A DNA stretch of 64,000 bases from an endosymbiont of Galathealinum brachiosum (GTDB lineage Bacteria > Pseudomonadota > Gammaproteobacteria > SZUA-229). The notes under the pieces were generated by a model, which ran no database searches, had not been told where the DNA came from, and saw only the letters and a list, made by a program, of their open reading frames with translations. The translations under genes were made by a program, and so were the position numbers. The stretch spans positions 124,001 through 188,000 of the forward strand of contig QFXC01000014.1 of NCBI GenBank assembly GCA_003349885.1. Reading direction: 5' to 3'. Below, in pieces: positions 52,956-63,055 of the stretch. Each line of letters begins with the position of its first letter. Position 1 is the first letter of the stretch.

Positions 52956-53445
52956 AATAGCTCTACTCTCCGGTGTAATTATTCTAATATTAATAAACTG
53001 GTCAATCTACAGTAAAGAGAAGCACCTGTCTGAAGGAAAAGTAGCATATCTGGAGTTAGCACCTGTAGACCCCCGCTCACTGATGCAAGGTGATTACATG
53101 GCTTTAAGATTTTCCTTAGCTAATAAAATTAGTGCAAAGCATAATATAAAGCAAAGTAAAGAAATTGATGGATTTGTTGTTGTCACACTAGATGATAAAA
53201 ATATTGCCAGCTTTTCACGATTAGATAACAACTCTAACCTTGAAGATAACGAGTTATTAATGCATTACAGAATTAGAGATTCGAGAATAAAATTTGCAAC
53301 AAACGCTTTTTTCTTTCAGGAAGGAAATGCCAGTGAATTTGAAAAGGCAAAATACGGCCAGTTTAGAGTGAATAATAAAGGCGACTTATTATTAGTCAGT
53401 ATGCATGATAAAGACTTAATAATACTTGGCAATAACCAGAGGTAA
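52945..53445 (+). CDS. GDYXXLXY-motif protein
   Basis: 166 residues with an N-terminal signal anchor (about 5-22). PVDPRSLMQGDYMALRFSLAN is the GDYxxLxY box that names the family; the rest is mostly beta and probably periplasmic. Third gene of the DUF2157-DUF4401-GDYXXLXY set. Function unknown. Confidence 0.8.
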   Translation: MRTKIALLSGVIILILINWSIYSKEKHLSEGKVAYLELAPVDPRSLMQGDYMALRFSLANKISAKHNIKQSKEIDGFVVVTLDDKNIASFSRLDNNSNLEDNELLMHYRIRDSRIKFATNAFFFQEGNASEFEKAKYGQFRVNNKGDLLLVSMHDKDLIILGNNQR

Positions 53446-53465
53446 CTACTATCGTCACCTCTGGT
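53435..53465. terminator. Hairpin between convergent operons
   Basis: ACCAGAGGT pairs perfectly with ACCTCTGGT. It overlaps the stop of the GDYXXLXY gene and lies just past the epimerase stop on the other strand. The T tract is poor. Confidence 0.5.
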
Positions 53466-53472
53466 ATGATCA

Positions 53473-54393
53473 TTAAGAAACAGAATCAAGCAACTTGCCC
53501 AGTCCTTCTTTCAACTCTGTTTCAGCAACCACTTTCAACTCATTATTCATTCTTGACGGATCTGCAAGTGAATGAACAATATCTCCTTCTCTTGGTTCGC
53601 CGTGTGTAAACTCTGCATCATTACCAGAAACATCTGACAACACATCAATCAGGTCTAGTAGTGATGTTTTCTTACCCGTCGCCACATTAACAGCACCATG
53701 ATAAGTTAATTCAAGTGCAGCAACATTTGTTCTAGCCACATCACGCACATAAATAAAATCACGTGTATGTTCGCCATCGCCATTAACAACAAACGGCTGT
53801 TTATCTTTAATTCGATCCATAAACAATGCGATTACACCTGCATAAGGTGATTTGGGGTCCTGCCTTGGTCCATATACATTAAAGAAACGCATACCCACTG
53901 AATTGAAATCATATAAACGATAATATAAATCTGCATAGTCTTCGTTAAATTTCTTTTCCAGACCATAAGGTGAAAGCTGCTTCATTGGAACATCTTCGGT
54001 TAGAGGCAAACTATGAGGCTCTCCATAAATGGCCGCTGAAGATGCATAAACCATCTTTTTAACCCCTTCATTTTTCGCCGCATCTAATACATTAAGAAAA
54101 CCTATAATGTTCTGTTGTGCTGAAAACTCAGGATCTTCGAGAGAAGCAACCACAGAAACCTGCGCCGCAAGATGCACTACATGAGTAATGCCCTTCATAA
54201 CTTCTTTTACAGTATCAGCATCACGAATATCGCCTTCTACAAACTCCATTAAAGGATGCTCGTCAGGTAGATTACTACGGTGACCTGATGTTAAGTTATC
54301 AAGTATGCGAACTTTAATACCTTTTTCCATTAACAGGTCTGCTGTATGTGATCCGATAAAACCGGCTCCACCTGCGATTAAAACTTTATTCAT
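53473..54393 (-). CDS. NAD-dependent nucleotide-sugar epimerase (GalE/WbpP-like SDR)
   Basis: 306 residues. ILIAGGAGFIGSHTADLL is the extended-SDR NAD-binding motif, SPYGLEKKF the YxxxK catalytic pair with SSAAIYGEP supplying the Ser. MRFFNVYGPRQDP and FIYVRDVA are typical. Likely converts a UDP-sugar (glucose/galactose or N-acetyl form) for surface polysaccharide. No polysaccharide genes are adjacent, so the substrate stays open. It starts 44 nt after purL. Confidence 0.87.
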   Translation of the reverse strand: MNKVLIAGGAGFIGSHTADLLMEKGIKVRILDNLTSGHRSNLPDEHPLMEFVEGDIRDADTVKEVMKGITHVVHLAAQVSVVASLEDPEFSAQQNIIGFLNVLDAAKNEGVKKMVYASSAAIYGEPHSLPLTEDVPMKQLSPYGLEKKFNEDYADLYYRLYDFNSVGMRFFNVYGPRQDPKSPYAGVIALFMDRIKDKQPFVVNGDGEHTRDFIYVRDVARTNVAALELTYHGAVNVATGKKTSLLDLIDVLSDVSGNDAEFTHGEPREGDIVHSLADPSRMNNELKVVAETELKEGLGKLLDSVS

Positions 54394-54437
54394 AATGTTC
54401 CTTTATATTTTAACTTATGCCACTTGGCAATATAAAT

Positions 54438-57400
54438 CTATCCAGCCCAAACACGGGCATTTCTAAACATTCTCATCCATGGGCTATCTTCATCCCAGTC
54501 AGATGGATGCCATGAATGCTGCACACTTCTGAACACGCGTTCAGGGTGTGGCATCATTATTGTCACACGACCATCGTCTGTTGTGAAACCTGTTAAACCA
54601 TCTGCTGATCCATTAGGATTTAACGGATAAGTTTCAGTCGCTTCACCATAATGATTTACAAAACGCATTGCCTGATGACTTGCGTTAACATCAGCACCCG
54701 CTTTAAATTCTGCACGGCCTTCACCATGCGCGACCGCGATTGGCATTTTAGAACCCGCCATACCCTGTAAAAACAGAGATGGAGATTCCAGAATTTCTAC
54801 AGTGCTAAAACGTGCCTCAAACTGTTCAGACAAGTTTCGCACAAAATGTGGCCAGTGATCTGCACCCGGAATTAATTCCTTAATATTTGCCATCATCTGA
54901 CAACCATTACATACACCTAATGCAAAACTGTCATCACGCTGGAAAAATGCACCAAATTCATCACGCGCTTTTTCATTAAACAGAATCGTTTTGGCCCAGC
55001 CTTCACCCGCACCTAGAACATCACCGTATGAAAATCCGCCACAGGCAACAAGACCTTTAAAATCACTTAAAGAAACTCGCCCAGAAATCACATCACTCAT
55101 GTGAACATCAACACTTTCAAAACCGGCATGATCAAATGCTGCAGCCATTTCAATCTGACCGTTGACACCCTGCTCTCTCAATATCGCCATTTTTGGTTTT
55201 ACATTCGTAGCGATAAAGGGTGCCGAAACATTTTCATTAATATCAAAACTTAATGATGGAGAGATACCCGGATCTTTTTCATCCAGTATTAAATCAAATT
55301 CCTGTTTTGCACAAACCGGATTATCACGAAGACTTTGCATCTGATAAGTTGTTTCAGACCAGGTACGCTGTAAATTAATACGTGACTCTTCAAAGATGGG
55401 TTCTACATCATTAAAGATTTTAATTGTGTCACTCTGGTTGATCGTACCAATAACATAACTATGGTCGCCTAAACCATTCGCTTTCAGATCATTAATAATA
55501 AACTCAACATCATTAGCTTCAATCTGAATAACTGCACCCAGTTCTTCACTGAATAATGCGGCTGTTTTATCAGCTGACATTCCAGCAACATCGATACTGA
55601 CACCACAATGCCCGGCAAAAGACATTTCACAAAGCGTAGTAAATAAACCACCATCAGAACGGTCATGATATGCCAGTAATTTACCCTGATGATTAAAATC
55701 CTGAATCACTGAGAAAAAGTTTTTCAATAATTCCGGTTTTTCTAAATCAGCAGGTTTATCTCCAATCTGCTTGTAAACCTGTGCGAGCGCTGAACCACCT
55801 AAACGATTTTTACCCTCACCAAGATCTATTAATACCAGTAAAGTACCCGCTTTATTCTGTAACTGTGGCGTCATTGTGTTACGCACATCTGTTACCGGTG
55901 CAAAAGCAGTTATAACTAATGACAAAGGCGCTGTAACAGAACGCTCTTCTCCGTCCTGCTCCCACACTGTTTTCATAGACATGGAGTCTTTGCCAACAGG
56001 AATCGCAATTCCAAGTTCAGGGCATAATTCCATACCAATCGCTTTTACCGTATCGTATAAAATGGCATCTTCACCCGGATGCCCCGCTGGGGCCATCCAG
56101 TTTGCAGACAGTTTTATATCACCCATTTTATTAATTGCACTGGCTGCAATATTGGTAATGGCTTCACCTACCGCCATTCGACCAGACGCTGCGCCATCTA
56201 ATAACGCAATAGGAGTTCGCTCCCCCATCGCCATCGCTTCACCACTGTGTACATTAAATGAAGTTGTTGTAACAGCCACATCAGAAACAGGTACCTGCCA
56301 TGGACCCACCATTTGATCACGTGAAATTTGCCCGGTAACACTACGATCACCGATGCTAATTAAAAATGTTTTATTCGCAACAGACGGCAAAGATAAAACA
56401 CGATTTGCTGCTTCTTTAAAATCTATATCTTTAGTTTCGAAAGCTTTGTGTTCTACACTTTCATGTTTAACATCACGTAACATTTTAGGAGGTTTACCAA
56501 GTAGAACATCTAATGGCATATCAACCGGGTAATCATCAAAATGTTTATCGTGAACTTTTAATTCTTTCTCTTCTGTCGTTAAACCTAAAACCGCATAAGG
56601 GCAACGCTCACGTTCACAGAATGCTTTGAATTCCTCTAAACGATCATCAGCAATCGCTAACACATAACGTTCCTGTGATTCGTTACTCCAGATCTCCATT
56701 GGAGACATGCCCGGCTCATCTATATGTACTTCGCGTATTTCAAACTCTGCACCACGACCTCCATCATTGACTAACTCGGGCAAAGCATTTGATATACCAC
56801 CCGCACCTACATCATGAATCCAGATAATCGGGTTATCACTCTGTGCCCAGCAACGATCAATCACTTCCTGACAACGACGTTCCATCTCAGGATTACCACG
56901 TTGAACTGAAGCGAAGTCCAGATTCTCTGCACTTTCACCAGATGCCATGGACGATGCAGCACCACCGCCCAGACCAATTAACATTGCCGGGCCACCTAGC
57001 AAGACAATCGGAGTACCAACAGGCATATCGATCATATCGATATGCTCTTTACGCATATTACCGAAACCACCCGCTAACATAATCGGTTTATGATAACCCC
57101 GTATTTCATCACCATTAGTGCCGGGTGTTTTTTCTTCAAAGGTACGGAAATATCCATTTATATTTGGACGACCAAACTCATTATTAAACGCTGCTGCACC
57201 TAATGGGCCTTCGATCATAATATCCAGAGCAGATACAATTCGATCCGGTTTACCATTATCCGTTTCCCAGGGCTGTGTTAAACCGGGAATTTGCAGGTTT
57301 GAAACAGAAAAACCACTTAAACCCGCTTTAGGTTTAGAGCCACGACCGGTTGCACCTTCATCTCGAATTTCACCACCTGAACCCGTAGCGGCACCCGGAA

Positions 57401-58316
57401 AAGGTGATATAGCTGTTGGGTGATTATGCGTTTCTACTTTCATCAATATGGGCATAGACTCCTGATGCCAGGTATATTCCCCATTTGGTCCATCAGCAAA
57501 AAAACGGCTTGCCGTATTGCCCTCAATAACCGATGAATTATCATGGTAAGCACTGAGAATATTTTCAGGAGACTTGTTATAGGTATTACGAATCATGCCA
57601 AACAGAGAAATATCCTGTTCTTCACCATCAATAATCCAGTCTGCATTGAAAATTTTATGACGACAGTGCTCTGAGTTCGCCTGAGCAAACATCATCAACT
57701 CCGCATCCCCGGGATTACGCTCAATAGATTTAAAATAATCAACCAGATAATCAATTTCATCCGCTGACAACGCCAGACCTAACTCGGTATTTGCACTTAC
57801 CAGAGCCTCACGCCCACCACTTAATATATCTACATGAGCACCTTCTGTAGGTTCTGCTTTATCAAACAACGCAGCAGCTGATTCAAAATCGACCAGCACC
57901 ATTTCAATCATTCGATCATGGATCTGTGAATGTATAAATTGAGTATCGGATTTATTAAGGCTGCCAGAATCAAGCTCTATATAATAAGCAATGCCCCGCT
58001 CAAGACGCTGTATTGACTCCAGACCGCAATGATTTGCAATATCCGTGGCTTTTGATGCCCAGGGAGAAATTGTTCCAAAACGTGGGATAACCAGAAATAG
58101 CTGCCCTTTATGCTCCTGTGCACTAAAAGCAGGCCCATAGGTAAGTAGCTTATTTAAAACCGTGGTTTGATCTTCTGTTAAATCACCCTGAATATCCGCG
58201 AAATGCACGTATTCTGCCTGTATATTACTAATGGCTGGAATTTTAGACTTAAGCTGAGAAAGTAACTTTTCAATACGAAAAGCTGATAACGCGGGGGATC
58301 CACGGAAATAATGCAT
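54438..58316 (-). CDS. purL: Phosphoribosylformylglycinamidine synthase, large form
   Basis: 1292 residues, the single-chain proteobacterial enzyme. An N-terminal PurS-like region and linker, two AIR-synthase-related halves ([28 protein letters not shown]), and a C-terminal class I glutaminase: [26 protein letters not shown] with the nucleophilic Cys, and [10 protein letters not shown] with the catalytic His and Glu. It converts FGAR to FGAM in purine synthesis. Transcribed away from ssrA. Confidence 0.96.
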   Translation of the reverse strand: MHYFRGSPALSAFRIEKLLSQLKSKIPAISNIQAEYVHFADIQGDLTEDQTTVLNKLLTYGPAFSAQEHKGQLFLVIPRFGTISPWASKATDIANHCGLESIQRLERGIAYYIELDSGSLNKSDTQFIHSQIHDRMIEMVLVDFESAAALFDKAEPTEGAHVDILSGGREALVSANTELGLALSADEIDYLVDYFKSIERNPGDAELMMFAQANSEHCRHKIFNADWIIDGEEQDISLFGMIRNTYNKSPENILSAYHDNSSVIEGNTASRFFADGPNGEYTWHQESMPILMKVETHNHPTAISPFPGAATGSGGEIRDEGATGRGSKPKAGLSGFSVSNLQIPGLTQPWETDNGKPDRIVSALDIMIEGPLGAAAFNNEFGRPNINGYFRTFEEKTPGTNGDEIRGYHKPIMLAGGFGNMRKEHIDMIDMPVGTPIVLLGGPAMLIGLGGGAASSMASGESAENLDFASVQRGNPEMERRCQEVIDRCWAQSDNPIIWIHDVGAGGISNALPELVNDGGRGAEFEIREVHIDEPGMSPMEIWSNESQERYVLAIADDRLEEFKAFCERERCPYAVLGLTTEEKELKVHDKHFDDYPVDMPLDVLLGKPPKMLRDVKHESVEHKAFETKDIDFKEAANRVLSLPSVANKTFLISIGDRSVTGQISRDQMVGPWQVPVSDVAVTTTSFNVHSGEAMAMGERTPIALLDGAASGRMAVGEAITNIAASAINKMGDIKLSANWMAPAGHPGEDAILYDTVKAIGMELCPELGIAIPVGKDSMSMKTVWEQDGEERSVTAPLSLVITAFAPVTDVRNTMTPQLQNKAGTLLVLIDLGEGKNRLGGSALAQVYKQIGDKPADLEKPELLKNFFSVIQDFNHQGKLLAYHDRSDGGLFTTLCEMSFAGHCGVSIDVAGMSADKTAALFSEELGAVIQIEANDVEFIINDLKANGLGDHSYVIGTINQSDTIKIFNDVEPIFEESRINLQRTWSETTYQMQSLRDNPVCAKQEFDLILDEKDPGISPSLSFDINENVSAPFIATNVKPKMAILREQGVNGQIEMAAAFDHAGFESVDVHMSDVISGRVSLSDFKGLVACGGFSYGDVLGAGEGWAKTILFNEKARDEFGAFFQRDDSFALGVCNGCQMMANIKELIPGADHWPHFVRNLSEQFEARFSTVEILESPSLFLQGMAGSKMPIAVAHGEGRAEFKAGADVNASHQAMRFVNHYGEATETYPLNPNGSADGLTGFTTDDGRVTIMMPHPERVFRSVQHSWHPSDWDEDSPWMRMFRNARVWAG

Positions 58317-58419
58317 TTATGGCCTCAATAAGAAATTAAGTAAGCCGACCTGTTGAAAAACACAAATCAGAATAAGCCGTGAATTTTAAAGCAATGCACG
58401 AATGATCGCTACCAATCCA

Positions 58420-58428
58420 TGCTATAAT
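58420..58428 (+). promoter_or_regulatory. Extended -10 promoter of ssrA
   Basis: TGCTATAAT is an extended -10 (TGN before TATAAT) with only a weak -35 around 58400. It lies 47 nt before the mature tmRNA 5' end, consistent with a precursor leader trimmed by RNase P. Confidence 0.6.
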
Positions 58429-58475
58429 AAGCAAATACTTAAGGACGCTCATTAAATAAGCGGTCTTAGTGTATT

Positions 58476-58839
58476 GGGGGTGACATGGCTTCGACGTGGG
58501 TAGTGAACCCACTGGTGCATGTCGAGGGGCAGAGGACCTCGTAAATCTAACTGCAAACTTTTAGTTGCCAACGACGACAACTACGCAATCGCTGCCTAAA
58601 CACCAGTAGATTGCCTTCCGGCCAGTGCTTGCTTGTAGGCGTTGGATTTCGGGAGTCATCCTATACAAGATCGTGATCTGTTCAGCCTGAGTTCAGAACA
58701 CTAAAACTTAAACGGGCTCGTTGATCAAAATCCTGTATCGCCGGAGTTTGTGATATTAAATTAAAAGGCGGAAACTAAACATGTAGACCCAATGGCAGAT
58801 CGCTTGCGGACGGGAGTTCGATTCTCCCCACCTCCACCA
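58476..58839 (+). ncRNA. ssrA: tmRNA (transfer-messenger RNA)
   Basis: 364 nt (E. coli 363). The 5' GGGGGTG pairs with CACCTCC before the encoded 3' ACCA to form the acceptor stem. GGAGTTCGATTCTCC is the T-arm, and GACATGGCTTCGACG the D-like region. The reading frame at 58567-58599 encodes the tag ANDDNYAIAA and a TAA. Together with SmpB (33878-34366) it rescues stalled ribosomes and marks peptides for proteolysis. The 3' end is also the integration site for the island that follows. Confidence 0.95.
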
Positions 58840-58851
58840 ACCACGTATTTT

Positions 58852-58876
58852 AAGCTGTCCTAGGACGGCTTTTTTT
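58852..58876 (+). terminator. Rho-independent terminator of ssrA
   Basis: AGCTGTCC, TA, GGACGGCT (one G.U) then seven Ts. It lies 12 nt after the mature tmRNA end, before the integrase. Confidence 0.85.
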
Positions 58877-58948
58877 ACACCTAAAAACAATGACTTAGCC
58901 TATAATCACCGTCCATAGAGTACTATTCCTTCCTATAATACCCCACTT

Positions 58949-59006
58949 TTTTAGTAGTACTGATTGTAGTACCATGGCAGTATCACTAAAACTGGTACTA
59001 CTAAAA
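58949..59006. repeat. 12-bp perfect inverted repeat upstream of and touching the integrase start
   Basis: TTTTAGTAGTAC (58949-58960) and GTACTACTAAAA (58995-59006) are perfectly complementary. A third GTAGTAC lies between. The right arm ends on the first base of the integrase ATG. It could be an operator for self-repression or integrase/excisionase arm sites. Confidence 0.6.
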
Positions 59007-60250
59007 TGGCTAGAACGACAAAACCTCTGACGAATACTGAGGTTAAGCAGGCAAAACCAAAGGATAAGGTTTACACACTGTCTGACGGTGGTGGGCTTCA
59101 ATTAAGAGTTAAACCCAATGGTTCCAAATTCTGGCTATTTGATTACCACAGGCCATACACAAAACAACGCACTTGTTTAAGTTTTGGTTCATTCCCTGAT
59201 ATTTCACTTGCTGATGCTAGGCACAACCGAGATACCTCAAGGGAGTTGCTTGCAAAGAACATTGACCCCAAAGAATACCGCGATGAAGAAAATCGTATAA
59301 ATGAGGCCGCTCACAGCAACACACTTGAACACATTGCCGAAAAATGGCTGGAAGTGAAAAAAGCCAACGTCTCAGCTGATCATGCCACCGATACGTGGCG
59401 TTCATTAGAGCTGCACATATTCCCTAGCCTTGGCAAAGTCCCTATTCATAAAATTACTGCCATTAAAACTATCGACATAATCAACCCCATAGCCGCTAAA
59501 GGCAACTTAGAAACGGTTAAACGCCTATGCCAACGCCTGAATGAAATCATGGTTTATGCAGTAAATACCGGCCTAATAGCTAGCAACCCATTAGCTGGCA
59601 TCGGCAAAGCCAACCAAAACCCTATTAAGAAACACTTACCGACTCTTAAACCAGAACAACTACCAGCCCTACTAAAAACATTAGCCTTTGCCAGCATCAA
59701 AACCACAACCCGATGCGTAATTGAATGGCAACTACACACAATGGTCAGACCGAGTGAAGCCGCAGGTGCTCAATGGAATGAAATAGATTTTGAGAATAAC
59801 GTCTGGGATATACCTGCCGAACGCATGAAAAGCAAAAAGCCGCATAAAGTGCCCTTATCAGATCAAGCCCTGAACTTGCTTGAATTAATGAAACCCATAA
59901 GTTCACACAGCAAATACATCTTTCCATCAAATAGTGACATAAAAAAACACACTAACTCCAGCACAGCCAATATGGCACTGAAGCGCATGGGCTTTGAAAA
60001 TAAGCTGGTTGCACACGGCTTACGATCTATCGCTAGTACCACCCTTAATGAAGAAGGTTTTGACCCTGATGTTATAGAAGCCGCCCTAGCCCACACCGGC
60101 AAAAATGAAGTAAGAAATGCATATAATCGAGCACTTTATTTAGAGCGCCGTAAACCGATGATGCAATGGTGGAGCGATCATATTGAAAAAGCAGCCACCG
60201 GCAATATGAGTCTTGCAGGACAAAAAGGCTTAAAAGTAGTAAGCCAGTAA
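59006..60250 (+). CDS. P4-type tyrosine recombinase (island integrase)
   Basis: 414 residues. N-terminal DUF4102-like arm-binding domain (LTNTEVKQAKPKDKVYTLSDGGGLQLRVKPNGSKFWLFDY), a core-binding SAM-like domain, and a catalytic domain with Arg in HTMVRPSEA, HGLR in VAHGLRSIAS, and the tyrosine in NAYNRALY. It starts 167 nt past ssrA, a well-known integration site for this subfamily. The stop abuts that of the opposing recombinase. It marks the left boundary of a genomic island. Confidence 0.93.
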   Translation: MARTTKPLTNTEVKQAKPKDKVYTLSDGGGLQLRVKPNGSKFWLFDYHRPYTKQRTCLSFGSFPDISLADARHNRDTSRELLAKNIDPKEYRDEENRINEAAHSNTLEHIAEKWLEVKKANVSADHATDTWRSLELHIFPSLGKVPIHKITAIKTIDIINPIAAKGNLETVKRLCQRLNEIMVYAVNTGLIASNPLAGIGKANQNPIKKHLPTLKPEQLPALLKTLAFASIKTTTRCVIEWQLHTMVRPSEAAGAQWNEIDFENNVWDIPAERMKSKKPHKVPLSDQALNLLELMKPISSHSKYIFPSNSDIKKHTNSSTANMALKRMGFENKLVAHGLRSIASTTLNEEGFDPDVIEAALAHTGKNEVRNAYNRALYLERRKPMMQWWSDHIEKAATGNMSLAGQKGLKVVSQ

Positions 60251-61360
60251 TCACAAATTTTGACCCGCATTTAAAGCACTCATTTTTTTAAAAAGAGCTT
60301 CCGCTACCTTATTTACATTCGATTCATCCTTATCAATAGGTGAATTTAAATGCTTAATAATTTCAGCCTGCCTGTCTAGCTGCACATCACCATAACTATA
60401 CAAAGTTGTAAGCACCCCTTCATGCCCTAAATTCTGACTCCATGCTTTGAACTCTTCAGGACTTCTACATAATTTTTGACCCATTTTACCCAAGGTTTTT
60501 CTAAAACTATGCGGATTAAAGTAAGGTAAATCAGCAGCAGTGAACGCCTGTTTAAATATTTTTCGTATTGGGGCTGCCGTTTTCCAATTTTCTTTTTTAA
60601 AACCTGATGGCTCAAACGTTTTAGAACGGCCTTGAATTACATTGGTTTTAGGAAATAGCGGGTCATCATTACCAAAAAGTAATTCACTTTTAAGATAATT
60701 AATCCATTCAATAACAATTTCTTTTACATCTTCACCCACAGGAAAAAAGTAACTAGTAAACGTCTTGCTGAATTTTGTCTTTACTTCCCTAGCATCTTGA
60801 AACACGCTATGACTGATTAAATCAATATGCTTTATCTTGAGTGAAGCAATAGCACTATCCCTAACACCAGTTAGCAGCGTAAATGCCATTAAGGCACGAT
60901 TACGCCTTTCAATATTCGTTGTTAAGGGCATACATTCAATTGTATGCTTTATTTGTTCTACTGTCGGCACAGGCTTTTCATGGCGTGCCATTGCAATACG
61001 CGTGTCTTTTTCAGATAAGTTAAAATACTCTGTATCTGTATAGTTAATACGAGACTTATAACCCGACTGCATTGCCAACCATTGAAAGAATATTTTAAGA
61101 TGCCTTGTTATTGAATGAAGCGTAGCCTTGCTTAATTTATTACCTGTCTGCTTATTATCTTGTTTAGCTAAATACTCTTTAAACCCAATTGCTTGCTGAA
61201 AATGAAAGGCCTTAAAGTTCTTATAATTGGTATAATACTCAAACCGACTTATTGCCATTGCAACAGAATCTAAACTAGATTCATCTTGCCGCTTAGCTTG
61301 CTTCATAAAAATTAGATAACTGCGTTTTACTCGTTCATTTTCTGGGTTGTGCTTCATCAT
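60251..61360 (-). CDS. Second tyrosine recombinase, opposite strand
   Basis: 369 residues. N-terminal phage-type core-binding domain, then a catalytic domain with Arg in TGVRDSAIASL, HSFR in NPHSFRKTLG, His in NLGHEGVLTTL, and a nearby Tyr in YSYGDVQLD. All catalytic residues can be placed, so it may be active. It is tail-to-tail with the integrase: their stop codons are directly adjacent (60248-60253). Not closely similar to the first one. Possibly works on a different site or in excision. Confidence 0.8.
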   Translation of the reverse strand: MMKHNPENERVKRSYLIFMKQAKRQDESSLDSVAMAISRFEYYTNYKNFKAFHFQQAIGFKEYLAKQDNKQTGNKLSKATLHSITRHLKIFFQWLAMQSGYKSRINYTDTEYFNLSEKDTRIAMARHEKPVPTVEQIKHTIECMPLTTNIERRNRALMAFTLLTGVRDSAIASLKIKHIDLISHSVFQDAREVKTKFSKTFTSYFFPVGEDVKEIVIEWINYLKSELLFGNDDPLFPKTNVIQGRSKTFEPSGFKKENWKTAAPIRKIFKQAFTAADLPYFNPHSFRKTLGKMGQKLCRSPEEFKAWSQNLGHEGVLTTLYSYGDVQLDRQAEIIKHLNSPIDKDESNVNKVAEALFKKMSALNAGQNL

Positions 61361-61400
61361 TGTTTTACCTTAGTTATTCAAGTCACTGTTTAAGAGAGGT

Positions 61401-61829
61401 TTAAGCCTCTTGTTTATATGCTTTTCCATCCTCGGTAAAATAATGCTTAACTTCCGCATAACCGGACAAACTAATGTATTTATTCATCACACCTTCACAG
61501 CATGAACAAAGCGCAATTAGTCGCCCAGTCACATGATTAATTGGCTCGTATTCCACCATGTTTTCAGCCGGTATCTGTGGTGCTTTACAACGCAAGCAAT
61601 ACATCTCATTAGCCTTACACTTTCGTTTATTCTTCTTGTTTTTAGTTTGAATAAATAAACGTAAATCACATCCTAATATCAGCATGGGCTTGTGATTATC
61701 GCAAACAGGCAAGCCAGCTTTCACCCATTCACGAACCGTATTTTTATGAACAGAATATAAACTGGCTATTTCTTCAACCGTATAATTACGGTGAATTTTC
61801 GCCTTGTTTGGATTGCAGCGTTTAGACAT
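61401..61829 (-). CDS. HTH and zinc-ribbon protein of the island
   Basis: 142 residues. An N-terminal helix-turn-helix (YTVEEIASLYSVHKNTVREWVKAGLPV) resembles MerR/excisionase helices. The C-terminal half has CLRC and CSCC, one zinc-ribbon. Its ATG overlaps the stop of the AlpA gene (TAATG), so the two are co-translated. Probably a DNA-binding regulator or excisionase helper. Confidence 0.7.
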   Translation of the reverse strand: MSKRCNPNKAKIHRNYTVEEIASLYSVHKNTVREWVKAGLPVCDNHKPMLILGCDLRLFIQTKNKKNKRKCKANEMYCLRCKAPQIPAENMVEYEPINHVTGRLIALCSCCEGVMNKYISLSGYAEVKHYFTEDGKAYKQEA

Positions 61830-62023
61830 TATTTAACTGTCCTGCTATTACCAATTCTCTGCTCAATCCAGTGATTAATATCTTCTTCTAACCATCCAAC
61901 AGCCCTATCACCTAAAGATATGGGTAATGGAAATTGTTTTTTAGACATCATTAAATAAATCGTACTTCTGGATAAACCGGTACGTTCTTTAACAGCAGGT
62001 AGTCTTAGTATTATGTGTGTCAT
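61829..62023 (-). CDS. AlpA-like excisionase/regulator
   Basis: 64 residues. ILRLPAVKERTGLSRSTIYLMMSKKQFPLPISLGDRAVGWLEEDINHWIEQRI is the full AlpA helix-turn-helix signature. AlpA proteins activate excision of P4-like elements, matching the integrase type. The start is an ATG with only a weak upstream purine tract. Confidence 0.9.
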   Translation of the reverse strand: MTHIILRLPAVKERTGLSRSTIYLMMSKKQFPLPISLGDRAVGWLEEDINHWIEQRIGNSRTVK

Positions 62024-62248
62024 ATTTAAATCTCTTTAACGTTTGCAGGAAACTATGAAAGAAGCTTAATTGTGCATTTTGGGGAGTAACACACGAGAAC
62101 ACCGCACATAAAAATAAAGTGATTAGAATAAAATCAACGAGTTAGTTTTTCTATCGTGTTGAATTACTATTCGGATAATTTATGAAGTTGCGAGAAAACG
62201 CTTTAAAAACAATGATTTATTTGGGCGCAAAATTTCCGCCCAACTTTC

Positions 62249-63043
62249 TTACTTTAAGTGCTTACGAATTGTTTCTGGACTAGCACCTTGAGCAAGGGGC
62301 AACTTTGCAATTTGAAGTGAATACCATGTTTTATTTTTTGTAGGATTCTTTCTTTGCAATAATGCATATTCATCCTGCCAATCCTGATGCTTAACCTGAG
62401 TTGCAAGCTTCCCAGCCTCACGCTTATCAATTGATGGATCATAAGCTTTAGCCACACTCAAAGGCTTAGTATTAACCAGTTCATCAATACGCAAACGATC
62501 AATAACCAGCTCACCATCATCAATAAACAAAAACTCAGTAAGCGGAGTTTTAAATTTATTTATTTCAAGCTCTAATGGCTGATGAGATAAAGAAACCACG
62601 CGCCGCCCACCCTTGCTTTTTAACATACCTAAATAGATAGAACTCTGTTCAGGCTTATACTCAATACTACCATCAAAACCCAACAAGCCAGCAATCACCC
62701 CCGCTAATTGTTTAAAGCCTGTTTTCCATTGCTGCAAACGCTCTAAAGGAATTTGCACCCTGCCCATTTGGCTTTGCATATCTGGTTCACTGCAAACGAT
62801 AAAAGCTCGATTGATAGATTCACCCTCACCCACCTTCATTAACACATCCATATAACAATGATGCTCACAGGCATTACATTCAATAGATTGGGCGGATGAA
62901 GCAGGCGCAAGAATACCAGACTGAACTAAACATTCTAACGCCCCTGAAGGCCATTGCTGGGCACTATCCCAATCAACCACCACAGGCTCACTGATTGAGC
63001 TTATATGATCTAACAATTCCACCAGTACAAAGTTATAGGCCAT
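62249..63043 (-). CDS. Unknown island protein with Cys/His cluster and C-terminal HTH-like segment
   Basis: 264 residues from the ATG at 63043; a TTG at 63052 is a possible alternative, 4 nt after the upstream stop. ECNACEHHCY (about residues 55-64) could bind zinc. The final ~55 residues (YALLQRKNPTKNKTWYSLQIAKLPLAQGASPETIRKHLK) look like a helix-turn-helix found at the C-termini of several mobile-element proteins. It follows the partial gene at 63056 by 12 nt, forming a pair. I do not recognise either. No homology claim is made. Confidence 0.65.
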   Translation of the reverse strand: MAYNFVLVELLDHISSISEPVVVDWDSAQQWPSGALECLVQSGILAPASSAQSIECNACEHHCYMDVLMKVGEGESINRAFIVCSEPDMQSQMGRVQIPLERLQQWKTGFKQLAGVIAGLLGFDGSIEYKPEQSSIYLGMLKSKGGRRVVSLSHQPLELEINKFKTPLTEFLFIDDGELVIDRLRIDELVNTKPLSVAKAYDPSIDKREAGKLATQVKHQDWQDEYALLQRKNPTKNKTWYSLQIAKLPLAQGASPETIRKHLK

Positions 63044-63055
63044 AAGTGACAACTA

